60,657 nucleotides of DNA. Source: Alphaproteobacteria bacterium. GTDB lineage: Bacteria > Pseudomonadota > Alphaproteobacteria > Rhizobiales > JAKIUO01. Positions 26,360 to 35,734 of this stretch are shown piece by piece (positions within the stretch are counted from its first letter, which is position 1; the number at the start of each line of letters is the position of its first letter). The DNA lies in contig JAJRPI010000008.1 of NCBI GenBank assembly GCA_024280895.1, forward strand, positions 1 to 60,657, given 5' to 3'. A program made the position numbers and the translations under genes. The notes under the pieces were generated by a model. That model was not told where the DNA came from. It did not search any database and saw nothing but the letters and a program-made list of their open reading frames with translations.

Positions 26360-27407
26360 AAGCGCTCCCCTCTTCGCTAATATATTGCTGCTTTTCTTGC
26401 TCCAGTTTTTGCAACAATTGAGCGGCCACAGAAACCGCGATACTGGCGGGTTGTTTATCTTTTATGTCTCCAATGCCAATCGGACAGGTGAGCTGTGACA
26501 AGGCTTGCGGGGCAATCCCCCCTTCGCCCAACCGCTTGACAAAACGCGCTCGTTTGGTTTTGGAACCAATCAGCCCCAGATATCCAAAACGGTTGTTTAC
26601 AAGAAGGGCCTTGCAGAGTTCGAAATCGATCTGGTGGGAATAAGTCAGGACAAGATGATAGGCACCAGATGGCGCAAGGGCGGCGATATCTGGTGGATCC
26701 ACCGACACTAGCCTGGAGATTTTCGGCGACAGGCTTTGTGGAAACCTGTCTTCGTGCGTATCCACCCAGCTAAGGCCAAAATTCAGATCTTCAACTATTT
26801 TGACAATGGCTCGTCCCACATGCCCCGCCCCATAGATATACAAAGGCTTTGCTGGACTTTTTAACGGCTCAACGAACCATGAATGGCTGCCAAAATCCCC
26901 CACCAGTTCAGGTTTTCGCGGACATGCTCCCCGCAAAACCTGGGTGGTTTTTGCGGCAACAGACAGCGGCAGTCCTTGCAAGGCGTGGCGATCATTGATC
27001 AAAACAGGAGCGGCTTGATCATCAAGCGAGCGCACCAGCAACGACGAGGGGTCAGCTACGCTTATTGTTCGTTGAAATATTTCAAGATCGGCGACATCAA
27101 CAAGCTCAAATAAAACATCCACCATGCCGCCGCAACACTGACCAAGTGCGGGGCCAAGCGGCCAGGTTTTCCCTTCTCGAAACCAGCTTTTAGGCTCACT
27201 GGTGCTTGCCATCAGCGCTCTTGCATGGGCAATTGCTTCATATTCCAGACGCCCACCGCCGATTGTTCCATCAATGCTTTCTTGTGTCACCCACATGGAG
27301 GCGCCAGCTTCTCGCGGGACGGATCCTGCAATACGCGCCAGCACAATCCGGGCAACTTGCCGGACGCCGCTTTCCTTGATTTTTAGCAACAGATCAGAGG
27401 TGATCAT
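26343..27407 (-). CDS. xdhC: xanthine dehydrogenase accessory protein XdhC
   Basis: XdhC binds the molybdenum cofactor, helps add the terminal sulfido ligand and inserts it into XdhB. The 354 residues show the N-terminal XdhC/CoxI domain (ARIAGSVPREAGASMWV, GTIGGGRLEYEAI, LGPALGQCCGGMVDVLFE with adjacent cysteines) and a C-terminal Rossmann part with LYIYGAGHVGRAIVKI and GLIGSKTKRARFVKRL. It overlaps xdhB by 4 nt and the downstream ABC ATPase by 17 nt. Confidence 0.95.
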   Translation of the reverse strand: MITSDLLLKIKESGVRQVARIVLARIAGSVPREAGASMWVTQESIDGTIGGGRLEYEAIAHARALMASTSEPKSWFREGKTWPLGPALGQCCGGMVDVLFELVDVADLEIFQRTISVADPSSLLVRSLDDQAAPVLINDRHALQGLPLSVAAKTTQVLRGACPRKPELVGDFGSHSWFVEPLKSPAKPLYIYGAGHVGRAIVKIVEDLNFGLSWVDTHEDRFPQSLSPKISRLVSVDPPDIAALAPSGAYHLVLTYSHQIDFELCKALLVNNRFGYLGLIGSKTKRARFVKRLGEGGIAPQALSQLTCPIGIGDIKDKQPASIAVSVAAQLLQKLEQEKQQYISEEGSAYAKAR

Positions 27408-29758
27408 TTCCCCGCTCCTTTGCGCATCGCTTTCAAGCGCTCAACCGCAGCCAAAATACGTTCTGGCGTCGCCGGAGCATCAAGCTTTGGATAAATCTGA
27501 TAATCCGCCACACTGGCCACCGCATCATTAAGGGCCATAAAGGCCGAAATCGCCAACATAAGCGGGGGTTCACCAACCGCCTTGGAGCGATGAATGGTTT
27601 CTTCGCTATTTTCACCTGCTTCATAAAGAGCAATGTGCATATCGGGGCCACGGTCCGAACAGGCCGGAATTTTATAAGTCGAGGGGGCATGCGTCATCAA
27701 ACGGCCCTCATCATTCCAGATCAGCTCCTCGGTGGTCAGCCAACCAGCGCCTTGCACATAGCCCCCTTCAATTTGCCCAAGATCCAATGCGGGGTTTAGC
27801 GAGCGTCCGACATCATGCAAAATATCGACACGTAAAATACGGTTTTCACCGGTCAGCACATCGATCGCCACTTCACTGACCGCTGCCCCATAAGCACAAT
27901 AAAAGAACGGGCGTCCGCTGGCTTTTTCTCTGTTCCAATGAATTTTCGGCGTCGCGTAAAACCCGGTCGCCGATAGAGAGATCCGCGCCATATAGGCTTG
28001 CTCAACCACTTTTGAAAAATCAATCTGTTGCTCACCAACAAAAACCTTGTTTTCCCTGAACACGATATCTTTGGCATCAACATCATGTTTTTGCGCAAGC
28101 ATAGTCTTTATCCGCACGACGATTTTACGCGCTGCATCGCGCGCGGCCATCCCGTTCAGATCTGATCCAGAAGACGCCGCTGTCGCCGATGTATTTGGCA
28201 CCTTGTCGGTGGTCGTCGCGGTAATTTTCACCACATCAAGATCAACACCAAACTCGTGAGCAACAATTTGAGCGATCTTGGTGTTTAGCCCTTGGCCCAT
28301 TTCAGTGCCGCCATGATTAAGCAAAATGCTGCCATCGCTATAGACATGAACAAGCGCGCCCGCCTGATTGAGAAACGTCTTGGTGAACGAGATGCCAAAT
28401 TTCACCGGTGTCAGCGCGATGCCTTTTCTCAGGGTACGGTTCTGACTGTTCCACGCTCGTATTTCAGTCCGGCGCTTTTGGTAGTCGGAGCGCTTTGCAA
28501 GATCATCAACAATATCTTGAATGATGCAATCTTCCACTTGCATGTGGAAAGGAGTAACTCGCCGCTCAGATCCCGTGTCATCTTTATGAGCATAAAAATT
28601 GAGCCGCCGGATTTGGAGCGGGTCCTTGCCAAGTGTTTGAGCGATATGATCGATGATACGCTCCATGCCCAACATGCCTTGCGGCCCACCGAAACCTCGA
28701 AAGGCGGTATTTGACTGGGTATTGGTTTTGCAAGCCAAAGAGCGGATGCGCACATGGGGAAGAAAATAGCAATTGTCGCCATGGAACATGGCGCGATCAC
28801 CGATTGGCTGCGATAAATCCCACGACATGCCACAACGAAACGCCTGTTCAACATCAAGACCGACGATCTCGCCATTATCCGTAAATCCAACATCATATTT
28901 GATCCTGAAATCGTGACGCTTTCCTGTGATCATCATATCATCGTCGCGGTCATAAACCACCTTGGCAGCACGCCCCGTCAACTTTGCTACAAGCGCCGCC
29001 GCACAAGCCGCCAGATTGCTCTGGCTCTCCTTGCCACCAAACGCGCCTCCCATGCGCCGCACCTTGGTGGTTACCTCATGGTTCAACAATCCCAGCACAT
29101 GCGCGACTTTGTGCTGTACTTCGCTGGGATGCTGAGACGACGAATAGACGGTGATGTCCCGGTCTTCTCCCGGCACAGCCATCGCCGCTTGTCCTTCGAG
29201 ATAAAAATGCTCCTGCCCGCCAATCGCGATTTCTCCGGCCAAATTGTGCGGGGCCTTCTTGATGGCTGGCGCAGCCTCGCCGCGCACCATTTCATAGGGT
29301 TCATAGAGGAAACTGCGCTGTTCAAGCGCTTGCTCGATAGTCAAGATGGCCGGTAAATCTTCATATTCGACAATCGCAAGTTGCGCGGCGGCTCTGGCAG
29401 CCGTGCGGCTGGTCGCGGCAACAGCAAACAGGGACTGTCCCCAATATTCAACAAGCTGATCGGCGAATAATGGGTCATCTCCCATGATCGGACTAACATC
29501 ATTCTCGCCGGGAATATCTTGTGCGGTGAACACGCCAATGACGCCAGCAGCAGATCGCACCTGCGTAAGGTCCATCGAAAGAATACGGGCATGCGCCTTT
29601 GTGCTAAGCCCGATCTGCACATGCAGCAAGCCCAGGGGTTCGGCTATATCATCAATATATATAGCTTTTCCCGTGACATGCTTTGTGGCGCTATCGTGGG
29701 GTATGAGTTGCCCAACAATGCCTTTTGCCGCTCCATTTGATTTTTGATGCAGCGTCAT
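27404..29758 (-). CDS. xdhB: xanthine dehydrogenase molybdopterin-binding subunit
   Basis: The 784-residue subunit carries the molybdenum cofactor and oxidises hypoxanthine to xanthine and urate. Characteristic segments are ATKHVTGKAIYIDDIAEP at the N-terminus, RRMGGAFGGKESQ, FRGFGGPQGMLGMERIID, GTEMGQGLNTKIAQI, and the catalytic glutamate in SKAVGEPPLMLAISAF near the C-terminus. The length is typical. It overlaps xdhA and xdhC by 4 nt each, so the three are made together. Confidence 0.97.
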   Translation of the reverse strand: MTLHQKSNGAAKGIVGQLIPHDSATKHVTGKAIYIDDIAEPLGLLHVQIGLSTKAHARILSMDLTQVRSAAGVIGVFTAQDIPGENDVSPIMGDDPLFADQLVEYWGQSLFAVAATSRTAARAAAQLAIVEYEDLPAILTIEQALEQRSFLYEPYEMVRGEAAPAIKKAPHNLAGEIAIGGQEHFYLEGQAAMAVPGEDRDITVYSSSQHPSEVQHKVAHVLGLLNHEVTTKVRRMGGAFGGKESQSNLAACAAALVAKLTGRAAKVVYDRDDDMMITGKRHDFRIKYDVGFTDNGEIVGLDVEQAFRCGMSWDLSQPIGDRAMFHGDNCYFLPHVRIRSLACKTNTQSNTAFRGFGGPQGMLGMERIIDHIAQTLGKDPLQIRRLNFYAHKDDTGSERRVTPFHMQVEDCIIQDIVDDLAKRSDYQKRRTEIRAWNSQNRTLRKGIALTPVKFGISFTKTFLNQAGALVHVYSDGSILLNHGGTEMGQGLNTKIAQIVAHEFGVDLDVVKITATTTDKVPNTSATAASSGSDLNGMAARDAARKIVVRIKTMLAQKHDVDAKDIVFRENKVFVGEQQIDFSKVVEQAYMARISLSATGFYATPKIHWNREKASGRPFFYCAYGAAVSEVAIDVLTGENRILRVDILHDVGRSLNPALDLGQIEGGYVQGAGWLTTEELIWNDEGRLMTHAPSTYKIPACSDRGPDMHIALYEAGENSEETIHRSKAVGEPPLMLAISAFMALNDAVASVADYQIYPKLDAPATPERILAAVERLKAMRKGAGK

Positions 29759-31218
29759 ATGAGGGCACTTCCCCGTCCAACAAGACGCGTGTCGAAAAGC
29801 GGCACGCTGCTTTCTTCAAACACTTTTAAAAGCAGATTGCTTGCTGCAAGCAAGCGATAGTCGCTTGAGCCTCGCATATCACCCAGCGGCGAAAAATCGT
29901 TCCCATAAGCCAACATCGCCTCTTTGATCGTGGCGCGGGTCCAAGGTTTGCCGATCAACGTTTGCTCAACAGCTTGCGCCCGTTGTGGAATACCAGCCAT
30001 GCCTCCATAAGCAATCCGGGCGGCACTCACTCGATCTTGCACAATCTCGATATTAAAACATCCGCACAGGCTGGAAATATCCTGATCGAAACGCTTGGAC
30101 AATTTATAACATTTGAGCTGATCGGGATTATCGAGTTTGGGAATTTCTATGGCTTCAACAAATTCACCCTTGGCCCGATCCTGGTGGCCATAGGAGATAT
30201 AATAGTCTTCCAGTGGTATGGAACGGGTTTTCGAACCACAGCGCAAAATAAGCTGGGCACCAAGGGCGATCAGCGCTGGCGGCGTATCGCCGATGGGAGA
30301 GCCATTGGCGATATTGGCCCCGATTGTGCCTGTATTTCTAACCTGGCGCCCGCCGATCCGGCGCACCAGCTCGCTAAAATCTGGATAGAGGGCCGCAATA
30401 ATATCCATCACATCTTGATAGCGCACACCAGCGCCGATGCGCAGGCTCTCATCTTGCTCTTCAATCTCGCACAAACTTGCAACACGAGTGACATCAATCA
30501 AGTGGGGTAATTGCCGTAACTGCTTGGTCACCCACAAACCTACATCGCTGGCCCCCGCGACAAGAATAGCCTCTGGATATTGCTTGTAAAGTTGTGCCAG
30601 CCCGCTCAAGGAAACCGGCATATCCCAGCATTGCCCCCCGCATTGAAAAACACATGCTTGATCTCTGACGATGTCTCGTAACAATTTTTCAGATTCTTTT
30701 TGCCGCACTTTTTGCCAATCGGGCGATGCTTGTGCCAGAGCCTGTTCACCAGCGCTGATCAAGGGACCATATCCCGTGCACCGGCACAGATTTCCAGCCA
30801 GAATATCATTGATGCCAGCGCGATCTGGTTGCTCGCCTGACAAATGCGCGGCGGTAAGTGAGGTGACGAAACCTGGCGTACAAAAACCGCACTGCGAACC
30901 GTGATGATCTATAATCGCTTGCTGCACAGGATGCAGCTCGCCTTGTGGCCCGGCAATGCCCTCCACCGTGATGACCAACTTGTTATGCAGCATAGGCAAA
31001 AAAGTAATACAGGCATTGATCGCGCGATATTGGACTAAGCCGTTCTCAAGTTCGCCGACAATCACCGTGCAGGCTCCACAATCGCCTTCGGCGCAGCCTT
31101 CCTTGCTGCCGGTCAAAGCACACTGATTTCGTAAAAATGACAAGAGCGTTTGTGTCGGAGAAAAATCCATGAGATCAATCTGCTCGCCATTCAAGATAAA
31201 TGTCAGCTTGTCACTCAT
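29755..31218 (-). CDS. xdhA: xanthine dehydrogenase small subunit (2Fe-2S and FAD domains)
   Basis: The 487-residue subunit passes electrons from the molybdenum centre to NAD. The first [2Fe-2S] domain has CAEGDCGACTVIVGE, the second has SQCGFCTPGFV and NLCRCTGYGP. An FAD domain follows (AILVAGASDVGLWVTKQ; RNTGTIGANIANGSPIGD) and ends in the CO-dehydrogenase flavoprotein C-terminal region. All cluster cysteines are present. It starts 106 nt after the 8-oxoguanine deaminase gene, the only sizeable gap in the long operon. Confidence 0.97.
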   Translation of the reverse strand: MSDKLTFILNGEQIDLMDFSPTQTLLSFLRNQCALTGSKEGCAEGDCGACTVIVGELENGLVQYRAINACITFLPMLHNKLVITVEGIAGPQGELHPVQQAIIDHHGSQCGFCTPGFVTSLTAAHLSGEQPDRAGINDILAGNLCRCTGYGPLISAGEQALAQASPDWQKVRQKESEKLLRDIVRDQACVFQCGGQCWDMPVSLSGLAQLYKQYPEAILVAGASDVGLWVTKQLRQLPHLIDVTRVASLCEIEEQDESLRIGAGVRYQDVMDIIAALYPDFSELVRRIGGRQVRNTGTIGANIANGSPIGDTPPALIALGAQLILRCGSKTRSIPLEDYYISYGHQDRAKGEFVEAIEIPKLDNPDQLKCYKLSKRFDQDISSLCGCFNIEIVQDRVSAARIAYGGMAGIPQRAQAVEQTLIGKPWTRATIKEAMLAYGNDFSPLGDMRGSSDYRLLAASNLLLKVFEESSVPLFDTRLVGRGSALI

Positions 31219-31324
31219 AATCCTCCAGCTTCACCCACACAACTCATCACCAAACAGAGGCGATTAAGCGTTGCATCAACCTACCGCCAAACCAGCGGCC
31301 TGACAATCGATATCCTCGACGTGC

Positions 31325-32674
31325 TTAAGCGACACCCTCGGCCAGCAATTTTGACAGGTGATTATTGGTGTCAATAATCTGCTTGAGATCCACATTCACC
31401 AATCTTTGATCGCGCACGATCGCCCGCCCTTCAACAAAGACGTGTTTGGGCGAAAAAGGCCCGCTCAAAATGAGCGCTGCTACCGGATCCCAGGTGCCCG
31501 CAGCCTCGATCCCATCCATAGGCCAAACAACCAGATCAGCGCGTTTCCCCAGCACCAGCTGACCGCAATCGGGACGCCCCAGTACCTGTGCCCCCTGCCT
31601 TGTGGCCACGGCCAGCGCTTCGCGCGCACTCATGGCATCGGCACCATTTTGCACGCGCTGCAACAAAAGGCTCTGCCGGGCTTCGAGCAATAAATGGCCA
31701 CTATCATTGGACGCTGAACCATCGACCCCCAGCCCCACCTTGATGCCCGCATCAAGCATGGCGCGAACGGGCGCGATGCCAGAACCAAGGCGGCAATTGG
31801 AACAAGGACAATGGGCAACTCCCGTACCCGTTCTTGCGAACAGATCAATTTCCCCCGCGTCAAGTTTGACACAATGGGCGTGCCACACATCATCACCCAA
31901 CCAGCCCAGCTGCTCGGCATATTCCCCCGGGCGGCAACCAAAATGCTCCAGTGAATAGCTGATATCTTCCTCATTTTCAGCCAGGTGAGTGTGCAGCATG
32001 ACTTTCTTGTCACGCGCCAGCAAGGCCGTTTCACGCATCAGATCCGTGCTGACGGAAAAAGGCGAACAAGGCGCCAGACCAACCCGGATCATGGCCCCCT
32101 CAGACGGGTCATGAAACGCATCCACCACGCGGATACAGTCTTCAAGAATATCTTTTTCATTTTCGACCAGAATATCAGGGGGAAGCCCCCCTTTGCTTTC
32201 GCCAATGCTCATGGAGCCGCGGGTTGGATGAAAACGAATACCAATGCTTTTGGCAGCCTCAATCGTATCTTCAAGCCGCGCCCCATTGGGAAACATATAA
32301 AGATGGTCAGAGCTAAGCGTGCACCCTGATAGTGCCAGTTCAGCTAGTCCCAGCTGCGCGGACGCAAAAATTTCCCTGGGGCCCATCCGCGCAAAGATCG
32401 GATAGAGCGTTTGCAACCAGCCAAACAACAACGCATCTTGCCCACCCGGCACAACGCGTAATAGCGATTGGAACAAATGATGATGGGTGTTGACAAGGCC
32501 AGGGGTCACAACGCAATTAGTCGCATCAATGATCTCGTCGGCTTCATGGGCCAGCCCTTGCCCCACCTCGATAATCACACCGTCGCGCGCAAAAAGATCC
32601 GCACCCGCAAGTTCCCCGCGCTGGTCATCCATCGTCACCAGCACATCAGCATTTTTAACCAGCAGCGACGCCAT
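31325..32674 (-). CDS. 8-oxoguanine deaminase (amidohydrolase superfamily)
   Basis: The 449-residue enzyme has the metal motif NTHHHLFQSLLR, the middle LHTHLAENEEDI, WHAHCV and the late GVDGSASNDSGH typical of the COG0402 deaminases. RGSMSIGESKGGLPPDI and APCSPFSVSTDLM match the 8-oxoguanine deaminase subgroup better than ordinary guanine deaminase or atrazine-type hydrolases. It would turn 8-oxoguanine into urate precursors, and perhaps act on guanine too. It is the first gene of the xdh/ABC operon, which supports a purine substrate. Confidence 0.85.
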   Translation of the reverse strand: MASLLVKNADVLVTMDDQRGELAGADLFARDGVIIEVGQGLAHEADEIIDATNCVVTPGLVNTHHHLFQSLLRVVPGGQDALLFGWLQTLYPIFARMGPREIFASAQLGLAELALSGCTLSSDHLYMFPNGARLEDTIEAAKSIGIRFHPTRGSMSIGESKGGLPPDILVENEKDILEDCIRVVDAFHDPSEGAMIRVGLAPCSPFSVSTDLMRETALLARDKKVMLHTHLAENEEDISYSLEHFGCRPGEYAEQLGWLGDDVWHAHCVKLDAGEIDLFARTGTGVAHCPCSNCRLGSGIAPVRAMLDAGIKVGLGVDGSASNDSGHLLLEARQSLLLQRVQNGADAMSAREALAVATRQGAQVLGRPDCGQLVLGKRADLVVWPMDGIEAAGTWDPVAALILSGPFSPKHVFVEGRAIVRDQRLVNVDLKQIIDTNNHLSKLLAEGVA

Positions 32675-32773
32675 AGCTCCCCCGTTACAATTGATCTATG
32701 GCAATATTGCTCATACACCCTTGCGCGAGACAAGCAGATTTTCGCCCAATAACGGAGCAAAGCCTAAGCTCGT

Positions 32774-33472
32774 TCAATGTTGGATCATCTGTGTCAGCGC
32801 GCCAATGTCGTGCACAAGAATTTTGCTATGGCTGGTTTCTATGATGCCGCGGCACTTCCATTCGCCAAGAACCTTTGTAACGGTTGTTCTTGTTGCACCG
32901 ATCATGTTGGCGATCTCTTCATGTGTCATCTTGTTGGCAATTTTGATGGAGCCACCTTCCAAAACTTTGCCTGACTCTGAAAACTTGATAAGCAGCTGGG
33001 CAATCCGGGACCTCACATCACCTACAACAAATTCGGCAATCGCCGCATGAGCCTGGCGCAACCGATCTCCAAGCATGTGAATGACATCGATGGAAAATTT
33101 TGGGTTCTCATGAACAAATTGCTCAAAGTCCTGTCGTGAGATCACCAGCACCTTGGTTGCTACCTGCGCTTGAGCAAACACGGGGCGCGCCGAACCGCCA
33201 AATATAGCTGACAGCCCAAACAGGCTTTGGGCATCACACATGCGATATATGATCTCGCGACCATCACCCGTAATATCAAATATTTTCACTAGCCCCTTAA
33301 CGACATAAAATATGGAAGAGCTGTCGTCTCCCCGCGCATATATCATCTTGTTCTCTGCGATTGTGCGCACATGGGCTTTCTTGAATAAATCTTCATGGCG
33401 ATCTGCTGCCAGCCCGGCAAGCAAATCCAACGCCGAGGTATCAGAAGGGAGGTCGGTTCGTGGTGATGCCAT
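32774..33472 (-). CDS. Crp/Fnr-family transcriptional regulator
   Basis: The 232 residues have a cyclic-nucleotide-binding-like jelly roll (about 20-145: YARGDDSSSIFYVVKGLVKI; CDAQSLFGLSAIFGG) and a C-terminal winged helix with MTHEEIANMIGATRTTVTK as helix-turn-helix. There is no N-terminal cysteine cluster, so it is not an oxygen-sensing Fnr. The phosphate-binding arginine region is not obviously that of cAMP-binding Crp. It lies about 100 nt upstream of the 8-oxoguanine deaminase gene on the same strand, so it may control purine catabolism. A hairpin covers its ribosome-binding site. Confidence 0.92.
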   Translation of the reverse strand: MASPRTDLPSDTSALDLLAGLAADRHEDLFKKAHVRTIAENKMIYARGDDSSSIFYVVKGLVKIFDITGDGREIIYRMCDAQSLFGLSAIFGGSARPVFAQAQVATKVLVISRQDFEQFVHENPKFSIDVIHMLGDRLRQAHAAIAEFVVGDVRSRIAQLLIKFSESGKVLEGGSIKIANKMTHEEIANMIGATRTTVTKVLGEWKCRGIIETSHSKILVHDIGALTQMIQH

Positions 33473-33478
33473 TCATTG

Positions 33479-33515
33479 CTCCTCTATCACGTTCGTCACA
33501 GACACTATAGAGGAG
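33479..33515 (-). promoter_or_regulatory. 5'-leader hairpin that would sequester the ribosome-binding site of the Crp/Fnr gene
   Basis: On the minus strand CTCCTCTAT and ATAGAGGAG are exact 9-nt complements separated by 19 nt. The 3' arm contains the AGAGGAG Shine-Dalgarno sequence 6 nt before the start ATG. If formed, the stem would block ribosome binding. Its function as a switch is inference. Confidence 0.45.
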
Positions 33516-33556
33516 TAATCGTCAGTTTGTAATGAGCCAAAATTCCAGCCAACATA

Positions 33557-34696
33557 TTACCGTGAATAGTGACGCTTGATCGAGAAATGATCCTTCCACT
33601 TTTTCCAGGCTCGAAATCCGACGATTAATTCTTCATCGCGATGCCCTGCCGGGAACTCGCCAGGATTGTCATTGTCACTCCAGATGCCCTGCTTCTTTCG
33701 CACCTCACGCTGATCAACCAGCCAATCACGATAGCTTTCAAATATAATATGTCCATTTGGACTATCCAGTCGGGCGGCCCGGATACGGCCATCCAGCTCG
33801 ATCCACAACGCTCGATCTTCATTCGAAATCTCAAAGGGGTCTATATCAAGGGGATAATTCAAAGATTTATGCGTTTCACCCGCCACGCTCGCATAGATGC
33901 CTTGATCACGCACACTGAGCAAGTTTTTGTAAATGCCCATATGCTCGGTGGTAATCGGTCTGGCAAGCAACGCATGATCGCGCTGTTTGCCGCGCGCGAT
34001 GGCTGTCGGCGTTTGATAATAATTGAACATGCCAGGTTCGAACTCTTCGTTGAGAAAATTGCAGACCCCGTGCATGGTATGTTCAGGATTGGTCACCAGT
34101 TCTTCATAGCTGACATCATGCCAGCTTGTCGGTCCAAAACTTTCGCGAAACGGCTCGACAAAACGAGCAGCCGCGTCCCAGGAATAGGCGGCCATATAAA
34201 TATGGCCGGCTCCAAAAGCAGATTCAAGGCTGATCGCGCTGGCATCACGACCATCTCTGGTGATGCAGATAAATTGAGCATCTGGAAAGCATTCCCTTAT
34301 CTGCGGGACAAAATAGAGATTGTTTGGCGTCTTTTGACCCCAGCGAGGTTTGCCACCAAACTGCTTGGCATAGCGCCGGTGCATGGCAGCATAGACCCCC
34401 GCGAAACTGCGCTCTGGAGCCAGTTAGCAAATTTCCGAAACAGCCGTAGCAACATTCATATCCATACCCCATAAGGGTTGGTTGAGCCCGAATAGCATCT
34501 CGCCGGCCAATGTCCTGAAATTTGCTTCGTTCGACAGATCACCATATGTATGCCGCCAGGGATAAATACGTGGATATAACCAACCAACTTCGGGAAAGGC
34601 CAATCTGGAGTGAGAGCCAAGCAAAGCCATAAGCAAGGTCGTGCCCGATCGCTCATAGCCAACAATAAACACCGGACGGTCGCCAGAAATTGCCAT
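33557..34696 (-). pseudogene. sulfotransferase gene interrupted by one in-frame TAA
   Basis: The N-terminal part starts at an ATG preceded by GGAGGA and has the PAPS-binding loop VFIVGYERSGTTLLMALLG. It stops at TAA (34424-34426) after SEIC. The same frame resumes at once with LAPERSFAGVYAAMHRRYA, RWGQKTPNNLYFVPQI and the 3'-phosphate motif FICITRDGRDASAIS, continuing to residue 379. There is no frameshift, and the 13 codons between the stop and the next ATG encode normal sulfotransferase text. So this is a nonsense-inactivated gene, or two fragments, or a sequencing error. Intact, it would transfer sulfate to an unknown acceptor. It lies between two Crp/Fnr genes. Confidence 0.88.
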
Positions 34697-34776
34697 TGTA
34701 TCCTCCACTCTTTCATTTGAAAATATGCGTGATCAATAAATTAGAACGAAGACTTCAGCCGCGATCATGTGCATTG

Positions 34777-34796
34777 AATGTGCTCTGGAGCACATT
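34777..34796. promoter_or_regulatory. 20-bp near-perfect palindrome upstream of the broken sulfotransferase gene
   Basis: AATGTGCTC and GAGCACATT flank a 2-nt centre. It lies about 80 nt upstream of the sulfotransferase start and about 90 nt downstream of the second Crp/Fnr gene. There is no T-run, so it fits an operator better than a terminator. Confidence 0.4.
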
Positions 34797-34882
34797 TGGA
34801 ATATTTTCTACACCGGGCAGAATAATGCGCCGGGGCAAGCGCGCTGAACTGGCGCAAAGAGCAATGGGATTTGTGGTGGTTC

Positions 34883-35578
34883 TTACAACAACTGTTTTAA
34901 TCGATCCGGATCAAGCAAGTGAATATGTCCATCAACAAGCCTGAGAAGATCTTTACGCCGCAAACACGTCAGCATTGTCGTGACGGTTTGTCGACTAGCC
35001 CCGATCAGATTAGCAAGGTCATTATGCGTCAATCTCACATTCAGGCATTGTTCGTTGGCTGCCAATGGCAATTGGCAGGGCATTGGTAAAGTACCGGCAG
35101 CAAATCTAAGCAACAACCGGATCAACCTGGTCTCGACCTCATCGGCTGCTATATCGACAATTGCTGAGCCAAGTGTCCTTACGCGAGCGGAAAGAATATC
35201 GATGGCGCGCAAGGCAGAGCGTGGATGAGAACTTAGAAATTCCACAAAATCTCCTTCTGCCAGTTTCAGAACCTTGGAATCGACATTTGCTTCTGCGAAA
35301 ATTTCACGATCAACGCCGCGAATGGTTTCCGCGACCCCAAAAAGCTCTCCAGGGAAACCAAACCACAAAATGATTTCCTTTCCACTTGGTGACAGCTGAA
35401 AAAGTTTTATGCAGCCGCTGATCAGAATATAGACCGCCTCTGATTTGTCACCAGCGACAAAAATCTGATCGCCTTTCGAGAAACTCAGTCGACGAGCTTT
35501 TGCCTTTAGCGCGTTCACTTCATCGGGGGCCAGGCTCGACAAAAAATCTGCGTGCGCTGCCGACCAAGCCTGATCCAT
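34883..35578 (-). CDS. Crp/Fnr-family transcriptional regulator (second)
   Basis: From the ATG at 35578 the protein has 231 residues; a TTG three codons upstream is possible. An effector-binding jelly roll (FSKGDQIFVAGDKSEAVYIL; FGFPGELFGVAETI) precedes a winged helix with LTHNDLANLIGASRQTVTTML. No Fe-S cysteine cluster is present. It is divergent from the tctCBA operon, and the gap between them contains a 16-bp CRP-geometry dyad (TGTCG-N6-TGACA) that recurs before the PHP-like gene. It is therefore the likely regulator of both units. Effector unknown. Confidence 0.92.
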   Translation of the reverse strand: MDQAWSAAHADFLSSLAPDEVNALKAKARRLSFSKGDQIFVAGDKSEAVYILISGCIKLFQLSPSGKEIILWFGFPGELFGVAETIRGVDREIFAEANVDSKVLKLAEGDFVEFLSSHPRSALRAIDILSARVRTLGSAIVDIAADEVETRLIRLLLRFAAGTLPMPCQLPLAANEQCLNVRLTHNDLANLIGASRQTVTTMLTCLRRKDLLRLVDGHIHLLDPDRLKQLL

Positions 35579-35608
35579 AAAAAACAACTCTTTCGTCTAT
35601 TTCCAAGT

Positions 35609-35639
35609 AATCTGGCTGACGATGTCGGCTGTATGACAT
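35609..35639 (+). promoter_or_regulatory. candidate CRP/FNR-type operator upstream of tctC (copy 1 of a shared element)
   Basis: A 31-bp block matches 38986-39016 at 26 of 31 positions. It contains ATGTC-N8-GACAT, or TGTCG-GCTGTA-TGACA in 5-6-5 form at 35623-35638, which is the geometry of CRP-family sites and close to the CooA-type TGTCA-N6-TGACA. It lies 96 nt before tctC and 31 nt before the divergent regulator gene. Confidence 0.6.
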
Positions 35640-35734
35640 GCTCGTCGCGAATAAGCTGATATCATAACATAGTCGCGCAGAACGAGCGACCAGATTTTCA
35701 ACGATAAGAGTACGCCCCAAACAGGAGGACAATC

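Noticed and set aside
32691-32710. Fnr-like half site TTGAT before the deaminase gene
   Set aside because: The second half-site is missing (GGCAA instead of ATCAA).
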